64,000 nucleotides of DNA from Liolophura sinensis (lineage: Eukaryota > Mollusca > Polyplacophora > Chitonida > Chitonidae), in the NCBI RefSeq assembly GCF_032854445.1, contig NC_088304.1:29707732-29771731 (forward strand), given 5' to 3'. The notes beneath the pieces are model-generated. The model was not told the origin of the DNA and did not search any database. It saw only the letters and a list, made by a program, of their open reading frames with translations. Positions 44,946 through 56,655 of the stretch are shown here, in pieces. Position 1 is the first letter of the stretch, and each line of letters starts with the position of its first letter. The position numbers and the translations under genes were made by a program.

Positions 44946-45978
44946 ACAACTGTTTTATTTCCATGGTCAAGACTTTTCCACTTATTCTATAGCGGTCATT
45001 TTGATGGATGGGACAAATCGGGTTTCCCGTGCCTCATCACTGGACATTAGCAAGTTACAGTCTGGAAAGTTACACAATCAGTGAGAAAAAGGAAATTCGC
45101 AAATCTCCCGTCCAACAGTACACATTAAGGAAACCAAACTTGTAGCAAATTCCATCAAATGGAAAAGAGTATGTTCAAAATACTTTGTTTCTTTTTTCTT
45201 AAACTGTTAAGTTATTGAATATAATTAAAGACGTGCAGCATAGAGAGCACTGATGGCCGTGTGATATCTGGCAAATGGTCACACGTAACCGGTGAAATAC
45301 GGTCTTTACATCAGTTATAGTTTTATTTACACTGATCTTGTTAATACTTAAATGGTAGCAAAGTGTACGACCTTTACTACCATGGCTTAAGCAGAATTAA
45401 GTTTTAAAAAATGCGGTGATGTTAACTGCAAATGATTACATGAAACCAAAATTTCACCCTAAATAATACATGTTATTGTAAGAATATTCAATCATATTTC
45501 TATTAAGAAAAAGATAGACATTATAATTAAAGATTACACTATTACGGTATAAAAATTTCACACGTGAAAATGTCAAACAAATCACGCAAAAAGTCATTAC
45601 ACGTATATTTAGGTCCGCAGCCCTTATGTATGTACCACAGCACGAAGCTTTCGTGACCTATGTTTAGACAGTAGCCCTTCTGTATGTGCCACGACACGAA
45701 GCTTCCGTGATATGTTGATTGCAGTAGTGAATTTGGTTGCGCGGTTCACATGCTTGAATGTTTTTTTTTTCCGCTCGGACAAAAGAAATGCTTGTGCAAT
45801 CGCTGCCTCCAACAGCCGGTGGCAATAATCGGTCCATATACCGTTCTAATAGGATGGCTTACATGACGCTCGCTGGAGATCTCTTGTCGCTGTTTTTAGA
45901 TTGACTGTACTTTCCCGAAATAATACTTCGTCATAGAATTTTCTGATTGATGAAATTATTCTTATTATCCTCCAAGTA

Positions 45979-46038
<60 letters not shown>

Positions 46039-47237
46039 CAAAATAGTAATAAATGTACATAGGCGCCCATATAATATGTCCCCGCTTTTATGATACATTC
46101 TATCCGAATCCTCTGATCCGCTTTTATATTAAATTAGTCTTCACAAAGGGACGTATGGGCAATGTTTCCATTATATGCTCTGGCACTATCATTTCAGCTT
46201 TGTTACATTCAAATGACAATCATTAAGGAGTGTTTGTCAAATATCACCACGCCCAGATACCAGAGTTAGTGTAATCGAATTTGGTGTTGGATGTATGTCC
46301 AACCAACGCCTCAACCCTACACCGGATGGTGCAATGTAAACTGCTAAGAGCGAATACAAGCTTTTCGCACCGGGCAGACTCTTTGGGAATTGATGCGAGG
46401 GTGAGCGAAAGGTAAATAACCCATATCAACTTCCCTGTTGGGTTCGCCTGGTCAATTAGGCTAGCTTCCGGGAGCCGTGGGTGCCCAAACACATACAATC
46501 GATTAGACCAACCCTCGACAGGGTTTTTACAGCTCGTTGGATTGGAAGTTAATCTGCAGTCCTCCTATATATAACAGATTCGCGTATACCAATAGACATA
46601 TGGGGAACGCACGCCCATGCAAGGAGAGTCTCAAAGAAACATTTCTACGATACAATTTGACACAGGTCTTCTAGGAATTGAAAAAAATTCAGCAATTAAG
46701 TCAGAAATTTGACAGTTTACACTCTACAAAAGGAATGGCCATGCAGACAAAATCGATGTTCAAGTCGTAAAATTTGTGTTCAAAGGACCTGGAACGGTTT
46801 GGAGAGAATTTGGTCTACTATGCGATAATGTTGGTGAACTGTACGTCGATAGCAATTATATACGGTAGACAGATAATCGCTCTTTCAGAAACCCTCACCA
46901 AGGCAAGTAAAATTCCCATGTATTAATCGTCTCAACGTTATAGACTGTGGAATAAAATAAGATGGAATCGACATTCACAACACTACTAATGTAATACTAA
47001 TAATATAATACATTATCAGATGTAGGTTTTCTGTCCATAAATATGAGTTGAAAAACAGTGAGCGCCAAAGGAGCAAGAGTAATACTTTGAACAATGAAAT
47101 AATTGGATACGTACATGTACAAGGCAGTTTAGAAAACATTTAAGACTCACAGTTATTTACAGTCTTAATAATACAATATCTACTCATTTCAATTCTGGTG
47201 ATCAATAAAAATTTAAACGCCTTATTACCTCTCCAAA
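44946..47237. other. No gene seen; TA microsatellite; fragment shared with 36.8 kb
   Basis: 45228-45290 (GACGTGCAGCATAGAGAGCA, GTGTGATATCTGGCAAATGG) matches the end of the 36.54-36.80-kb array. 45610-45720 has GTA(C/G)CAC-GCACGAAGCTTCCGTGA in two copies about 60 bases apart. (TA)n of about 29 units lies at 45981-46038. Frame 46244-46498 is motif-free. Confidence 0.5.
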
Positions 47238-47348
47238 CATTGTACTCGTACTGCATCCATATTTATTTTGATGTAGCCAGCGAAATGTATTTTTCAAGCA
47301 TTGTACTCGCACTGTATCCATATTTATTTTGATGTAGCCAGCGAAATG
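47238..47348. repeat. 61-bp tandem duplication, two units
   Basis: CATTGTACTCG(T/C)ACTG(C/T)AT, CCATATTTATTTTGATGTAG and CCAGCGAAATGTATTT are repeated at a 61-bp offset. Only two substitutions separate the units over the compared part. Confidence 0.9.
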
Positions 47349-47582
47349 TATTTATTCATTTACTTTATTTTGTTGGTGTTTTACGCCGTTTTACGCAGAG
47401 CCGGGAGAAACCCACGACCATCCGTAGGTTGCTGACAGACCTTCCCACGTACGTCCGGGGAGGAAACCAGCATGAGGCTGGACTTGAACTCACAGCGACC
47501 GCATTGGTGAGAGACTGCTGGGTCCTCACGTTGCGCTAGCGCGCTAACCAACTGAGTTACGGAGGCCCCAACCAGCGAAATG
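47338..47582 (-). mobile_element. SINE-A with full tRNA head and TSD
   Basis: CCAGCGAAATG occurs at 47338-47348 and again at 47572-47582, bracketing the element. The minus-strand head is GGCCTCCGTAACTCAGTTGG, TTAGCGCGCTAGCGCAACG with GAGTTCAAGTCCAG as B-box. The 3' module is shortened: ACGCCGTTTTACGCAGAGCC lacks the AAGAATATTTC block and GGCCAGCATTATGG. Confidence 0.88.
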
Positions 47583-47814
47583 AGAGATTATACATTACAC
47601 TATGATTTGTTTATTTATTTACTTTATTTGTGTTCTGTTTTCTCATGAGCTTCTCGCTACAGTAGGTTTCGTGAAAAAAATCTTAATTACTTCTCGTATA
47701 ATTAAATTATTTGACCCAAATCATATATTATGATATGCTTCTCACTGTAAATATCTAAGCAGCAATGCTTAAAAAAAATATCAGCCGCGTCTCTTTGGAT
47801 TCGAAACTACCTTC

Positions 47815-48168
47815 CATCTGCTCAAAGTTGGTAGAGCGTCCGCTTCGGGACCGGTAGATGGGTCGAGTCACACCTAAGACTTTAAAAGAGGAAGTTGTAA
47901 TTTCCTCGCTTGGCGTTCAGCATGAAGGGGATATTGAAACGACTGGTTGACCCGTATCATTATAATGGCTCAGGCGGGGCGACTTACTTATCTTCGGTAA
48001 GTCGTTTCAGTGAAGCAACACTAGATAAAAGAGCGGTGGGAATCCGCCCTGCAACAAGGAGGTACGTCACACACACCCTAAGGATTCCTTCGTCGTCATA
48101 TGACTGAAAAATTGTTGAGCATGACGTTAAACCCCAAGCACTCACTCACTCACTCACTTCATCTGCTC
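47815..48168 (+). mobile_element. SINE-B with TSD
   Basis: CATCTGCTC at 47815-47823 recurs at 48160-48168, flanking head GGTAGAGCGTCCGCTTCGGG, CCTAAGACTTTAAAAGAGG, ATGAAGGGGATATTGAAACG, GTCGTCATATGACTGAAAAA, GTTAAACCCCAAGCACTCAC and a (CACT)n tail. A short deletion removes GATCCAGGATCAATCCTT before GGGTCGAGTCACACC, damaging the B-box spacing. Confidence 0.92.
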
Positions 48169-48326
48169 CAAAAGCACTTGTTTTTGTGTATGGCCATTAT
48201 AAAACATGTCAGGCGTACTCTGCCAGTAACCTCAAAGAAAAATTCTTGAAGTTATGTTTTTCAGAGCATGGAGAAAAAGTAGAACGAAGGCCACCCGCTA
48301 ACATTTTGTACATATCTATATCACAA

Positions 48327-48524
48327 ATTTATTTATTTCCTTTTTATCTACTCAAGAATATTTTACTTGTACGACGGCGGCCAGCATTATGGTGGGAGAA
48401 AATCGGGCAGAACCTTCAGGAAACCCACAAGCATCCGCAGGTTTTTGCCAGATCTTCCCACTACGACCGGACGGGAAGCCATCATGAGCTGGACTTGAAC
48501 TCACAGCGGCCACATTGGTGAGAT
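48327..48524 (-). repeat. SINE-A, head truncated
   Basis: ATTTATTTATTTCC, CTACTCAAGAATATTTTACT, GGCGGCCAGCATTATGGTGG, GGACTTGAACTCACAGCGGC and CACATTGGTGAGA. The segment normally reading GATTGGTGTTTTACGCCG is replaced. Confidence 0.82.
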
Positions 48525-49180
48525 TTGGTCCGTTGAGATTTTATCCAGAAGGAACCAGTTGGCTCTCGATGCTGTGCAGGTTGAACAAAAATCTTCACAG
48601 AGACCTGTAAGGATTGAAGTTTACGATGATTGATTATAGGCCCTAATAGAAACGCAATCAACGTTGTTAAAAATAGATACCTACAGCATTATATAGCGAA
48701 GCTAAAATATAGATTTACGGCATATGCATGCGTCAGTGGAGCTTTATCTGTAAATGGACAAACTGGAAGGTCAACATAACCCATTGCAAGAAGCTTTGTG
48801 AAAAGCAGTCACTTTTGGGATCTTGGCTTTTGTGTTATAAGATTGCGTGTTTGCCAAAGTATTGCAGTGTAGGCTAAAACTAATGATGAAATATTAGCCG
48901 ACTTTTGCTCTTGGAAGACAAAATTGAAGTAAATAGATTTTCGAGATCTGCTTCAAAGATGTGTATATTTCCAATGTGATTGTTTGTGGAGGCCTTGTTG
49001 TTATAAGTGGTGGAAAAGCTGGCGTGGTAATCTGTGCAGTCTAACAATCGTTGAAGATGTTTTGTCTTCCAGCAATATGATATGCATGTCAGTACGTCAC
49101 TCTTGAGAAATAACGCCGTCGAATCAGTACAAAATTCTTAAGTATGGCGTTAGGCAACAATGCCTATGGAGTATATTTTA
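48525..49180. other. No gene seen
   Basis: Left flank of the 54-bp array. 49103-49150 ends GTACAAAATTCTTAAGTATG, GCGTTAGGC, a faint SINE-A-like 3' end. Confidence 0.4.
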
Positions 49181-51490
49181 CTCCAGAGTTTGACATGATT
49201 CATGGAAAAACCTATGAAATACCGGTACATATATCTCCAGTTTGATATGATCAATGGGAAAACGTACGAAATACCGATATATATATCTCCAGAGTTTGAC
49301 ATGATTCATGGGAAAACCTATGAAATACTTGTACATATACTCCAGAGTTTGACACAATTCATGGGGAAACCCATAAAATACCCGCAAATATAACTCCAGA
49401 GTTTTACATTATTCATGGAAAAACCTATGAAATACCGGTGCATATAACTCCAGAGTTTGACACGATTCAAGGGAAAACGTATGAAATACTAGTACATATA
49501 TCTTCAGAGTTTGACATGATCAATGGGAAAACCCATAAAATACTGGTACAAATATCTACAGAGTTTGACATGATCGATGGAAAAACCTATAAAAATACCG
49601 GTACATATATCTCCAGAGTTTGTCATGGTCCATGGAAAAACCTATGAAATACCGGTACATATATCTCCCGAGCTTGGCATGATCAATTGGAAAACCTATG
49701 AAATACCGGTACATATAATTCCAGAGTTTGACATGATTCATGGGAAAACCTATAAAATAACGTTACATATATCTCCAGAGTTTGACATGATCAATGGGAA
49801 AACCTATAAAAATACCCGTACATATATCTCCAGAGTTTGACATGATCAATGGGAAAACCTATAAAAATAACGGTACATATAACTCCAGAGTTTGATATGA
49901 TCAATGGAAAAAAGTATGAAACAACAGCACGTATAACTCCAGAGTTTGACACGATTCATGGGAAAACGTATGAAATACGGGTACATATATCTCCAGAGTT
50001 TGACATGATGAATGGGAAAACCCATGAAATACCGGTACATATAACTCCAGAGTTTGACATGATAAATGGGAAAACCCATGAAATACCAGTACATATAACT
50101 CCAGAGTTTGACATGATCAATGGGAAAACCCATGAAATACCGGTACATATAACTCCAGAGTTTGACATAATTCATGGGAAAACCCATGAAATACCGATAC
50201 ATATAACTCCAGAGTTTGACCTGATCAATGGGAAAACCCATGAAATACCAGTACATATATCTCCAGAGTTTGACATGATCAATGGAAAACCCATGAAATA
50301 CGGGTACATATATCTCCAGAGTTTGACATGATCAATGTGAAAACCCATGAAATACCGGAACATATAACTCCAGAGTTTGACATAATTCATGGGAAACCCC
50401 ATGAAATACCAGTACATATATCTCCAGAGTTTGACATGATCAATGGAAAACCCATGGAATACGGGTACATATAACTCCAGAGTTTGACACGATCAGTGGG
50501 AAAACCCATGAAATACCGGTACATATAACTCCAGAGTTTGACCTGATCAATGGGAAAACCCATGAAATACCAGTACATATATCTCCAGAGTTTGACATGA
50601 TCAATAGGAAAACCCATGAAATACGGGTACATATAACTCCAGAGTTTGACATGATCAATGGGAAAACCCATGAAATACCAGTACATATAACTCCAGAGTT
50701 TGACATGATCAATGGGAAAACCTATGAAATACCAGTACATATAACTCCAGAGTTTGACATGATCAATTGGAAAACCCATGAAATACCAGTACATATAACT
50801 CCAGAGTTTGACATGATCAATGGGAAAACCCATGAAATACCGATACATATAACTCCAGAGTTTGACATGATCAATGGGAAAACCTATGAAATACCGATAC
50901 ATATAACTCCAGAGTTTGACATGATCAATGGGAAAACCTATGAAATACCAGTACATATATCTCCAGAGTTTGACATGATCAGTGGGAAAACCTATGAAAT
51001 ACCGATACATATAACTCCAGAGTTTGACATGATCAATGGGAAAACCTATGAAATACCGGTACATATAACTCCAGAGTTTGACATGATCAATGGGAAAACC
51101 TATGAAATACCAGTACATATAACTCCAGAGTTTGACATGATCAATGGGAAAACCTATGAAATACCAGTACATATAACTCCAGAGTTTGACATGATCAATG
51201 GGAAAACCTATGAAATACCAGTACATATAACTCCAGAGTTTGACATGATCAATGGGAAAACCCATGAAATACCAGTACATATAACTCCAGAGTTTGACAA
51301 GATCAATGGGAAAACCTATGAAATACCGGTACATATAACTCCAGAGTTTGACATGATCAATGGGAAAACCTATGAAATACCAGTACATATAACTCCAGAG
51401 TTTGACATGATCAATGGAAAAATCAATGGGAAAATACGGATACATATACCTCCAGAGTTTGACATGATTTATCGGAAAACCTATGAAAAT
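49181..51490. repeat. 54-bp minisatellite, about 43 units
   Basis: The unit is TTTGACATGATCAATGGGAA, AACCTATGAAATACCAGTAC, ATATAACTCCAGAG. The first 0.7 kb has more diverged units (AATTCATGG, AAAAATACC indels); from about 50.6 to 51.4 kb units are nearly identical. The 18-codon period leaves open frames of 304 codons (plus, 50597-51511, peptide FDMINGKTYEIPVHITPE) and 378 codons (minus, 50387-51523, peptide IGFPIDHVKLWSYMYWYF). Plus-strand frames break at several unit-size indels. There is no start context, splice site or skew toward synonymous change that would single out one strand. Confidence 0.96.
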
Positions 51491-53024
51491 GATATAGTTG
51501 AGGCGATATGAAAGTGGATTCACATGATTGTCAGCCAGCTCTTCAATACTTTCATTTTCAATGTTATCATGTGAAAATGACAGGAAGTTGACAAAGAGTC
51601 GTTAAATATTAAAATACTACATGTCATCCCAGGAAGTGTGAGATTGATTTTTTTCTATGAGCCGTGTTTCTGTCTGAGCTTTTCTGTGGTGTGACTGTCA
51701 AATCTGCGGTGGTTATGCGATCCTTCACAAGTACAAGTACAATGCTGAAACTGTACTTAACAATAAAGTCTGTGAATATTTCAGATGTGTAAACTGTTGA
51801 CCTTTCTGAATTCTGCAGTTATCATGATTGTGAAAAATCATTGACAGAGAGGCGTTGATGAACTGAGGTAACCTGAGGTAAACTGAGGTAACCTGAGGCA
51901 AAGTGAGGTAACTTAAGGTAAACTAAAAAGAGGTGGTATTTCACAGGTTACAGGTGTCCATTTGCCAAAAATAAAACTGTCGTCACTGTTCTGGTTGTAC
52001 TCTCCGTATCACATGTCTTTTACATATTTCTTTCGTCACTCCTGGGTGTAAAACTAGAGGTAATACCTTTAGACAGATTCTTGAACTACTCGCTTGTTCA
52101 TTGATTGTACATGACGAGTAGTTCAACAACAACGTACGTATAAAACAGCTGATAACTTTTTTTTCTTTTGCCTTCGGGTTGCGGGACGGGGGGGGGAGGG
52201 GCGGTTGAATGTGCGAATGTTACAGCGTACTAAATCTGAACTTGCTATTGAAGGTGTGCAGGTAACATTATACTTGTGTCCTATGCTAACACAGAATTAA
52301 GATTGTATTTTATTCCTGCGTCTAAGAGGAACGATTGCTGTTGATCGACAGTCTGATATGAAATGTCAGTCACTGAAGTATTACAACATTATCCGTTTTC
52401 TAATTCATTCATTCAATGATTTGATGGTATCACATTGTTTTTACTTTGGCAGCCTACATTTCAAAAATCCCTGTCGAGCCAGACTTACTTACTGTCTGAG
52501 ATGCCTTCTTTCAGGCCTTGGAAGAGGTTGACATGGACTCTAAAATTTGATTTCTATCCAAAGCACTGTGCGTTTCTGGTTTACTTCAACAGAAGAAATT
52601 CATCATATGGTGGCTAATATAGCTGTAGCTGGAAAGACGGCCAGGAAGCACGGTGTTTTAGGAAATAAGCCAAGTCAGTTTTATGGCAATAGTTGTTTTA
52701 TTTATGAGACTGAGAGATCAGTTTTGGCAAGGGCTCAGAGGCTAAACGCGGGCTGTTACAACAGCAGACATTGGCGAGGGATATGACATCCCACGCCCCC
52801 TGGCATGATTGCTGCATCAACTCATGTGATTATACAGTATACAGAGGCCGACCTGAGCGTCGACACAACTCTGTGTTGTGATTTGCCAACAATCATCAAT
52901 GAAAATGTGATGCATAGTAATTCTCTAAAGGCTAGAACGTAAAACATGACCAACTTTTGGGTAGAATACCATGGATTAGCTCGTAAAGTAGGTAGTACAA
53001 ACATTTTTGTGTTATTCGCTGAAT
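51491..53024. other. No supported gene; small repeats
   Basis: 51857-51925 is a 10-bp repeat around TGAGGTAACC, seven units with variants. TTGAACTACTCG at 52081-52092 is exactly inverted at 52115-52126. A G tract lies at 52189-52201. Frames at 52435-52786 lack motifs. Confidence 0.5.
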
Positions 53025-53356
53025 GAATGCTTAGGGTTTAACGTTATTCTTGACAATTCTTTGGTCGTATAACGACGAGGAGTCATTAGGTGTGTACATA
53101 TACTCTGTCTTCCTGTGGTACGGTGGGTCCATGCTGCACTGAAGTATTATGCCGAAGACACATGACGCGACACCTCACCCAGTCACATAATACTAAAACC
53201 GGGTCAGCCGGTCCTCTTTCCTTGCTTTAACCTCTCTGTGCTGAGCTCCAAGCGATGCAGCAGCAAGTACCATTATTAAAGTCTTTGGTATGACCCGTCT
53301 CGGATCTCCCCTTTTTTTCAGGCAGACACTTTAACCAATAGATCACCGAAACAGCC
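53025..53356 (-). mobile_element. SINE-C, head decayed
   Basis: GCTTAGGGTTTAACGTTATT, GTCGTATAACGACGAGGAGT, TGTCTTCCTGTGGTACGG, CACTGAAGTATTATGCCGAA, GAAGACACATGACGCGAC, ATTAAAGTCTTTGGTATGAC follow the 14.45-kb copy. The head (about 53310-53350) has a T-run and lost boxes. Confidence 0.8.
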
Positions 53357-53437
53357 TATTATTGGCTTATAAGTGTGTTGAATACGTCTAGCGAATATGT
53401 GTCAGTGAGAATGGTCAGAAGAAGCATGTGAGCTCGA

Positions 53438-53745
53438 CAGATTTGCCGAATAAATTTGCCGAATAAATCTGCCGAATAAGTCTGTCGAATTCTGGTGAGA
53501 AACATGATTTTCCGAAGATCTGCCCGCTCTGCAGAACACGCCTGTCGAATACCTCTGCCAACACAGCCTGCGTAAAAGAATTGCCGACCATGCCTCGAAT
53601 AAATCTGCCAAATACATATGTCATAACATGCTGCACATGTCTGTCGAGTGCATCTGGTGTGTGTATTGCCGTGCAGTTCTGCCGAAAACTGATTTGCCCA
53701 ACAGGTCTGCCGAAGAGGTCTGCTGGACCCGTCCGTCGATGGCCA
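53438..53745. repeat. Degenerate 15-bp tandem repeat
   Basis: The core TCTGCCGAATAAATC recurs as TTTGCCGAATAAA, TCTGCCGAATAAG, TCTGTCGAAT, CCTGTCGAATACC, TCTGCCAAATAC and TCTGCCGAAGAGG. The 15-bp step accounts for the 140-codon minus frame at 53359-53781 (IRQ-S/A-DLFG peptides), so that frame is not a gene. Confidence 0.8.
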
Positions 53746-54039
53746 AATGTATTGACGTGCCTCTGCCTTATACAACGTCACTCATGGGGAATCACAGGCC
53801 CTAATGTGACCATATACCATTATTCTACTTGACAAGCATACATACACGCACGTGTGCCAGAATTGTCTTCAGATTAGTTTACATTCGTTAATATTACCTT
53901 ATTCCCACTTGACCGTTCTATATTCATTTTTTGTCAATTTTCTTGAGGTCACCGTTCAATAAATGTCTGAAGGAATGTTCATGACATGCACGACATAGTA
54001 AAATGACAGAGATGAATTCTAGTTGGTAATTTGGTTGAT
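53746..54039. other. No gene seen
   Basis: Nothing recognisable. Confidence 0.5.
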
Positions 54040-54198
54040 TTCCTCTCTAGTTGTATGTGGTAAGGTCTTCCAGCAACCGGCGATTGGTTGTGGGTTTCTT
54101 ATGGGATGTCCCCGTTTACTCCCACCATAATGTTAGCCGCCGTCGTATATTAAGTGAAACATTCTTGAGTATGGCTTAAAAACACCAGTCAAGTAATA
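54040..54198 (+). repeat. SINE-A 3' half
   Basis: GTAAGGTCTTCCAGCAACCG, TTGGTTGTGGGTTTC, CCACCATAATGTTAGCCGCC, AAGTGAAACATTCTTGAGTA and ACACCAGTCAAGTAAT. Confidence 0.78.
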
Positions 54199-55062
54199 AT
54201 TTCTGATCGACTCAGCTAAGTGAGTGGTGTATGTGTGAAGATATATGAACAGAGGAATGAAAACCTGTTGTGTATAAGTGGTCAACAGAATTGTGACAAA
54301 AATGCACATTCATATAATTACTCACTGGGTAATGTTCAGCGTTACAAGTACACAATTTGTGTACCACTAATACACATGCCATTTTGTATGAGCAAATTCC
54401 GATGCAGTGGTTTTTAGAGAGGAAATCGCATATTCTTGAACGACATGAACACACACATCCCGATGGAAAATGAGAATGTTAAATAAAAAAAGATGTTTTC
54501 ATTTAACTTATACTTTTAAACAAAATGTTTTTTCGTTTTAGTATGTACATGTAGTTACTTCCATCAAACGGTTTTAACACACCAAAAAGGCACCCCGAAT
54601 GGAGGAAACATTGACAGTATATTAGAAGCATATGTAGACTCCTGAACTGCTAGATTCACTCTAAGTAAGCTTAGCCACATAGAAATATGATATGATACAA
54701 CTAGAAGCTGCAAATAATCTTTATTATATATGTGTGCTCAGACTGTATGTACGCTAACTTTTATCATAACTTAAATGCTCGTTTAGCTTCGATGTTGTGG
54801 AACCACACATTGTAAAGTTGCACATTGAGCACCCTGTTTGAATACGACGTTGTCATCTTTTTGCTCCGGAAATGTTTATGAACGCGGTTAGTTTAAGGCT
54901 TCACAGAGAAACCCACTTGTGTCCGCTTGACAATGTGCTTTTACATTGTTAAATCATGAAACGTGGGCTTCCTAGCTGTTATTCGGCCGCTGTTTGTACA
55001 CGCCAACACTCCCCAAAGCCAACATATCATCTGGAAACAATCTGGCATTCAAATATTTGAAT
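54199..55062. other. No gene seen
   Basis: AT-rich; short frames on both strands at 54212-54454 overlap each other. Confidence 0.45.
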
Positions 55063-55497
55063 TTATACGATGGTATGCACAAATTGGAAATGATTCTGCG
55101 ATTTTATTTTCACAGACAGATGTGCAGATATAGAACAGTCAAATGATCTCATTGATTGCGGCTTAACCGTGCATGTAGTCTGGGGAATCTGTATATTGCG
55201 GCTTAACAGTGCATATAGCCTGAGGAATCTGTATACTGAAGTTACCATCAGATACTCTTCAAGCGTTTGCTTTGCCGCAGTTGATAACAAAATATCCTTC
55301 TCTGCCACATTACACGTTAAAGGACAACAATGGAACTTGGTAAAGATTTGCTTGATATCATACAAGAAACCACCCAGAGCTGGTTGTACGGTATCAGAAT
55401 AGAATTCATGTAACCAGACTTGCGTTGAATGCTCTGGGCAATTATCGATCTCAGACAATCTCTTCCATTGTGTTATTACCTTCCAGGAATGTGACAA
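55063..55497 (-). CDS. Candidate exon, unrecognised protein
   Basis: The longest non-repetitive minus frame (144 codons). Residues are protein-like without low complexity: SEIDNCPEHSTQVWLHEFY, PALGGFLYDIKQIFTKFHC and STAAKQTLEEYLM. A donor ATG|GTAACT follows EEYLM near 55250, so the exon may end there, with the remaining codons being intron read-through. Upstream, a pyrimidine-rich TCCTTAATTTCTGTTTGTC leads to AG near 55465. I recognise no family and see no transmembrane span. Confidence 0.33.
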   Translation of the reverse strand: MSHSWKVITQWKRLSEIDNCPEHSTQVWLHEFYSDTVQPALGGFLYDIKQIFTKFHCCPLTCNVAEKDILLSTAAKQTLEEYLMVTSVYRFLRLYALLSRNIQIPQTTCTVKPQSMRSFDCSISAHLSVKIKSQNHFQFVHTIV

Positions 55498-56085
55498 ACA
55501 GAAATTAAGGAATTGAATCTGAATAATGAGTACATATCAAAGTAATTTGTATGGGAGAAAGAATATATACAGTAGAGTGACATTGGGCACGTACAAGTAA
55601 TTCCGGAAGAGTATGAGTAATTTTGTAGTATGACGGATAACATGTTTTGCCATTATATAAGTACTGGCTCTAAAGCCAGCCAATATTGAATAACGTCTAC
55701 ACAAGACATTTAATAAGACAAAGACATTGTGCAAAATAATACCTCTAAGAAAGCAAATGACTGCAGCATGTAACTACAACTCAAAAGGAGATATTTTATG
55801 ATATTAACTTGTCTCAAAAGCCGCACATTTTGAGGGTAAAATTTAGTTGATTTACCTTATTTACATTTACCCACGAGGATGACTAATGCCTTTATTTCAT
55901 TCATTGATAGGTCATTCAACTTAAACATTGGCCTCGACGCTGCAGATCGCCATTAAAGTCGGAGGCTTGAATCTAGCTCAAGCTCTTTCGCAAAGACTAT
56001 GAAAAGAGGCTTATCGGGTACATGGAGACTGGTGGTGAATTTCGGATTCCGTCTGTAGACTGGGTTCGTATAACTGAAACACAAA
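55498..56085. other. No gene seen
   Basis: Short frames only. Confidence 0.5.
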
Positions 56086-56171
56086 TCGCCCGGTTTCCTC
56101 CCACCATAATATGACCATCGTCGAATAAGTGCAATATTCTTGAGCATGGTGTAATAAAAAACAAATCAAAT
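56086..56171 (+). repeat. SINE-A 3' fragment
   Basis: CGCCCGGTTTCCTCCCACCA, TAATATGACCATCGTCG and AGTGCAATATTCTTGAGCAT. Confidence 0.75.
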
Positions 56172-56235
56172 TTGTCTCGTTTTTGTTTAAGGCTATACTG
56201 AAGAACATCGACGAAGATTTATGTGTGAAAATCTC

Positions 56236-56320
56236 ATGTCCACGGCCGGCATTGAACTCGCTCCTTGTCGGAGTTGGGGGCACACATCCTTATCACTGAG
56301 ACGTTTCCAACTGAAGATTC
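56236..56320 (-). repeat. Possible tRNA-like SINE head
   Basis: On the minus strand GTCTCAGTGATAAGGATGTG (A-box-like) is followed after about 25 bases by GCGAGTTCAATGCCGG (B-box-like). It does not match the heads of families A-C. No body follows clearly. Confidence 0.35.
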
Positions 56321-56562
56321 TCCTCCAAGGGCAACGCTACAATCTTCGACTTAGTGATTACATGAAGAATTTGTAAAAACATATGAAGTATTATATCTGT
56401 ATCAAGAATGTTCACTCTCAAAAGATGTGTTAAATTTAACAGAAAGTATGTTGTTTGAGTCATGCTAGAATGTATTCTGCTATTTCATTTTATTACTTTG
56501 TTAAATATAGCACACATATTCTAGTAATTTCATACCAAGATTGTATTAGATTAATGTATCTT
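56321..56562. other. Nothing recognised
   Basis: AT-rich flank. Confidence 0.5.
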
Positions 56563-56655
56563 TTATTTATTTATTCATTTATTTATTTATTTACTTGATT
56601 CAAGTTTTACGCCGTACTCAAGAATATTTCACTTACGCAACGGTGGCAATTGTTA
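56563..56655 (-). repeat. SINE-A 3' fragment with long TTTA tail
   Basis: TTTATTTATTTATTTACTTG, ATTCAAGTTTTACGCCGTAC and TCAAGAATATTTCACTTACG, cut at CGGTGGCAA. Confidence 0.78.

Noticed and set aside
44293-44970. 225- and 186-codon minus frames, the latter looking like a membrane protein (LTVLLYLFLYRR repeats)
   Set aside because: Two overlapping frames from one 42-bp repeat. Apparent hydrophobic segments are the complement of a purine-rich unit.
45981-46038. TA run as an origin or cruciform element
   Set aside because: A plain (TA)n microsatellite; nothing around it supports a specific function.
49181-51490. CRISPR-like regular spacing of repeats
   Set aside because: Units are contiguous with no unique spacers, and the context is an animal genome.
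50387-51523. 378-codon minus frame and 304-codon plus frame
   Set aside because: Products of the 54-bp period. The diverged left part of the array breaks frame at unit-size indels. Kept only as a finding for transcription testing.
53359-53781. 140-codon minus frame as a cysteine-rich protein
   Set aside because: Explained by the degenerate 15-bp repeat; the cysteines come from repeated GCA/ACA words.
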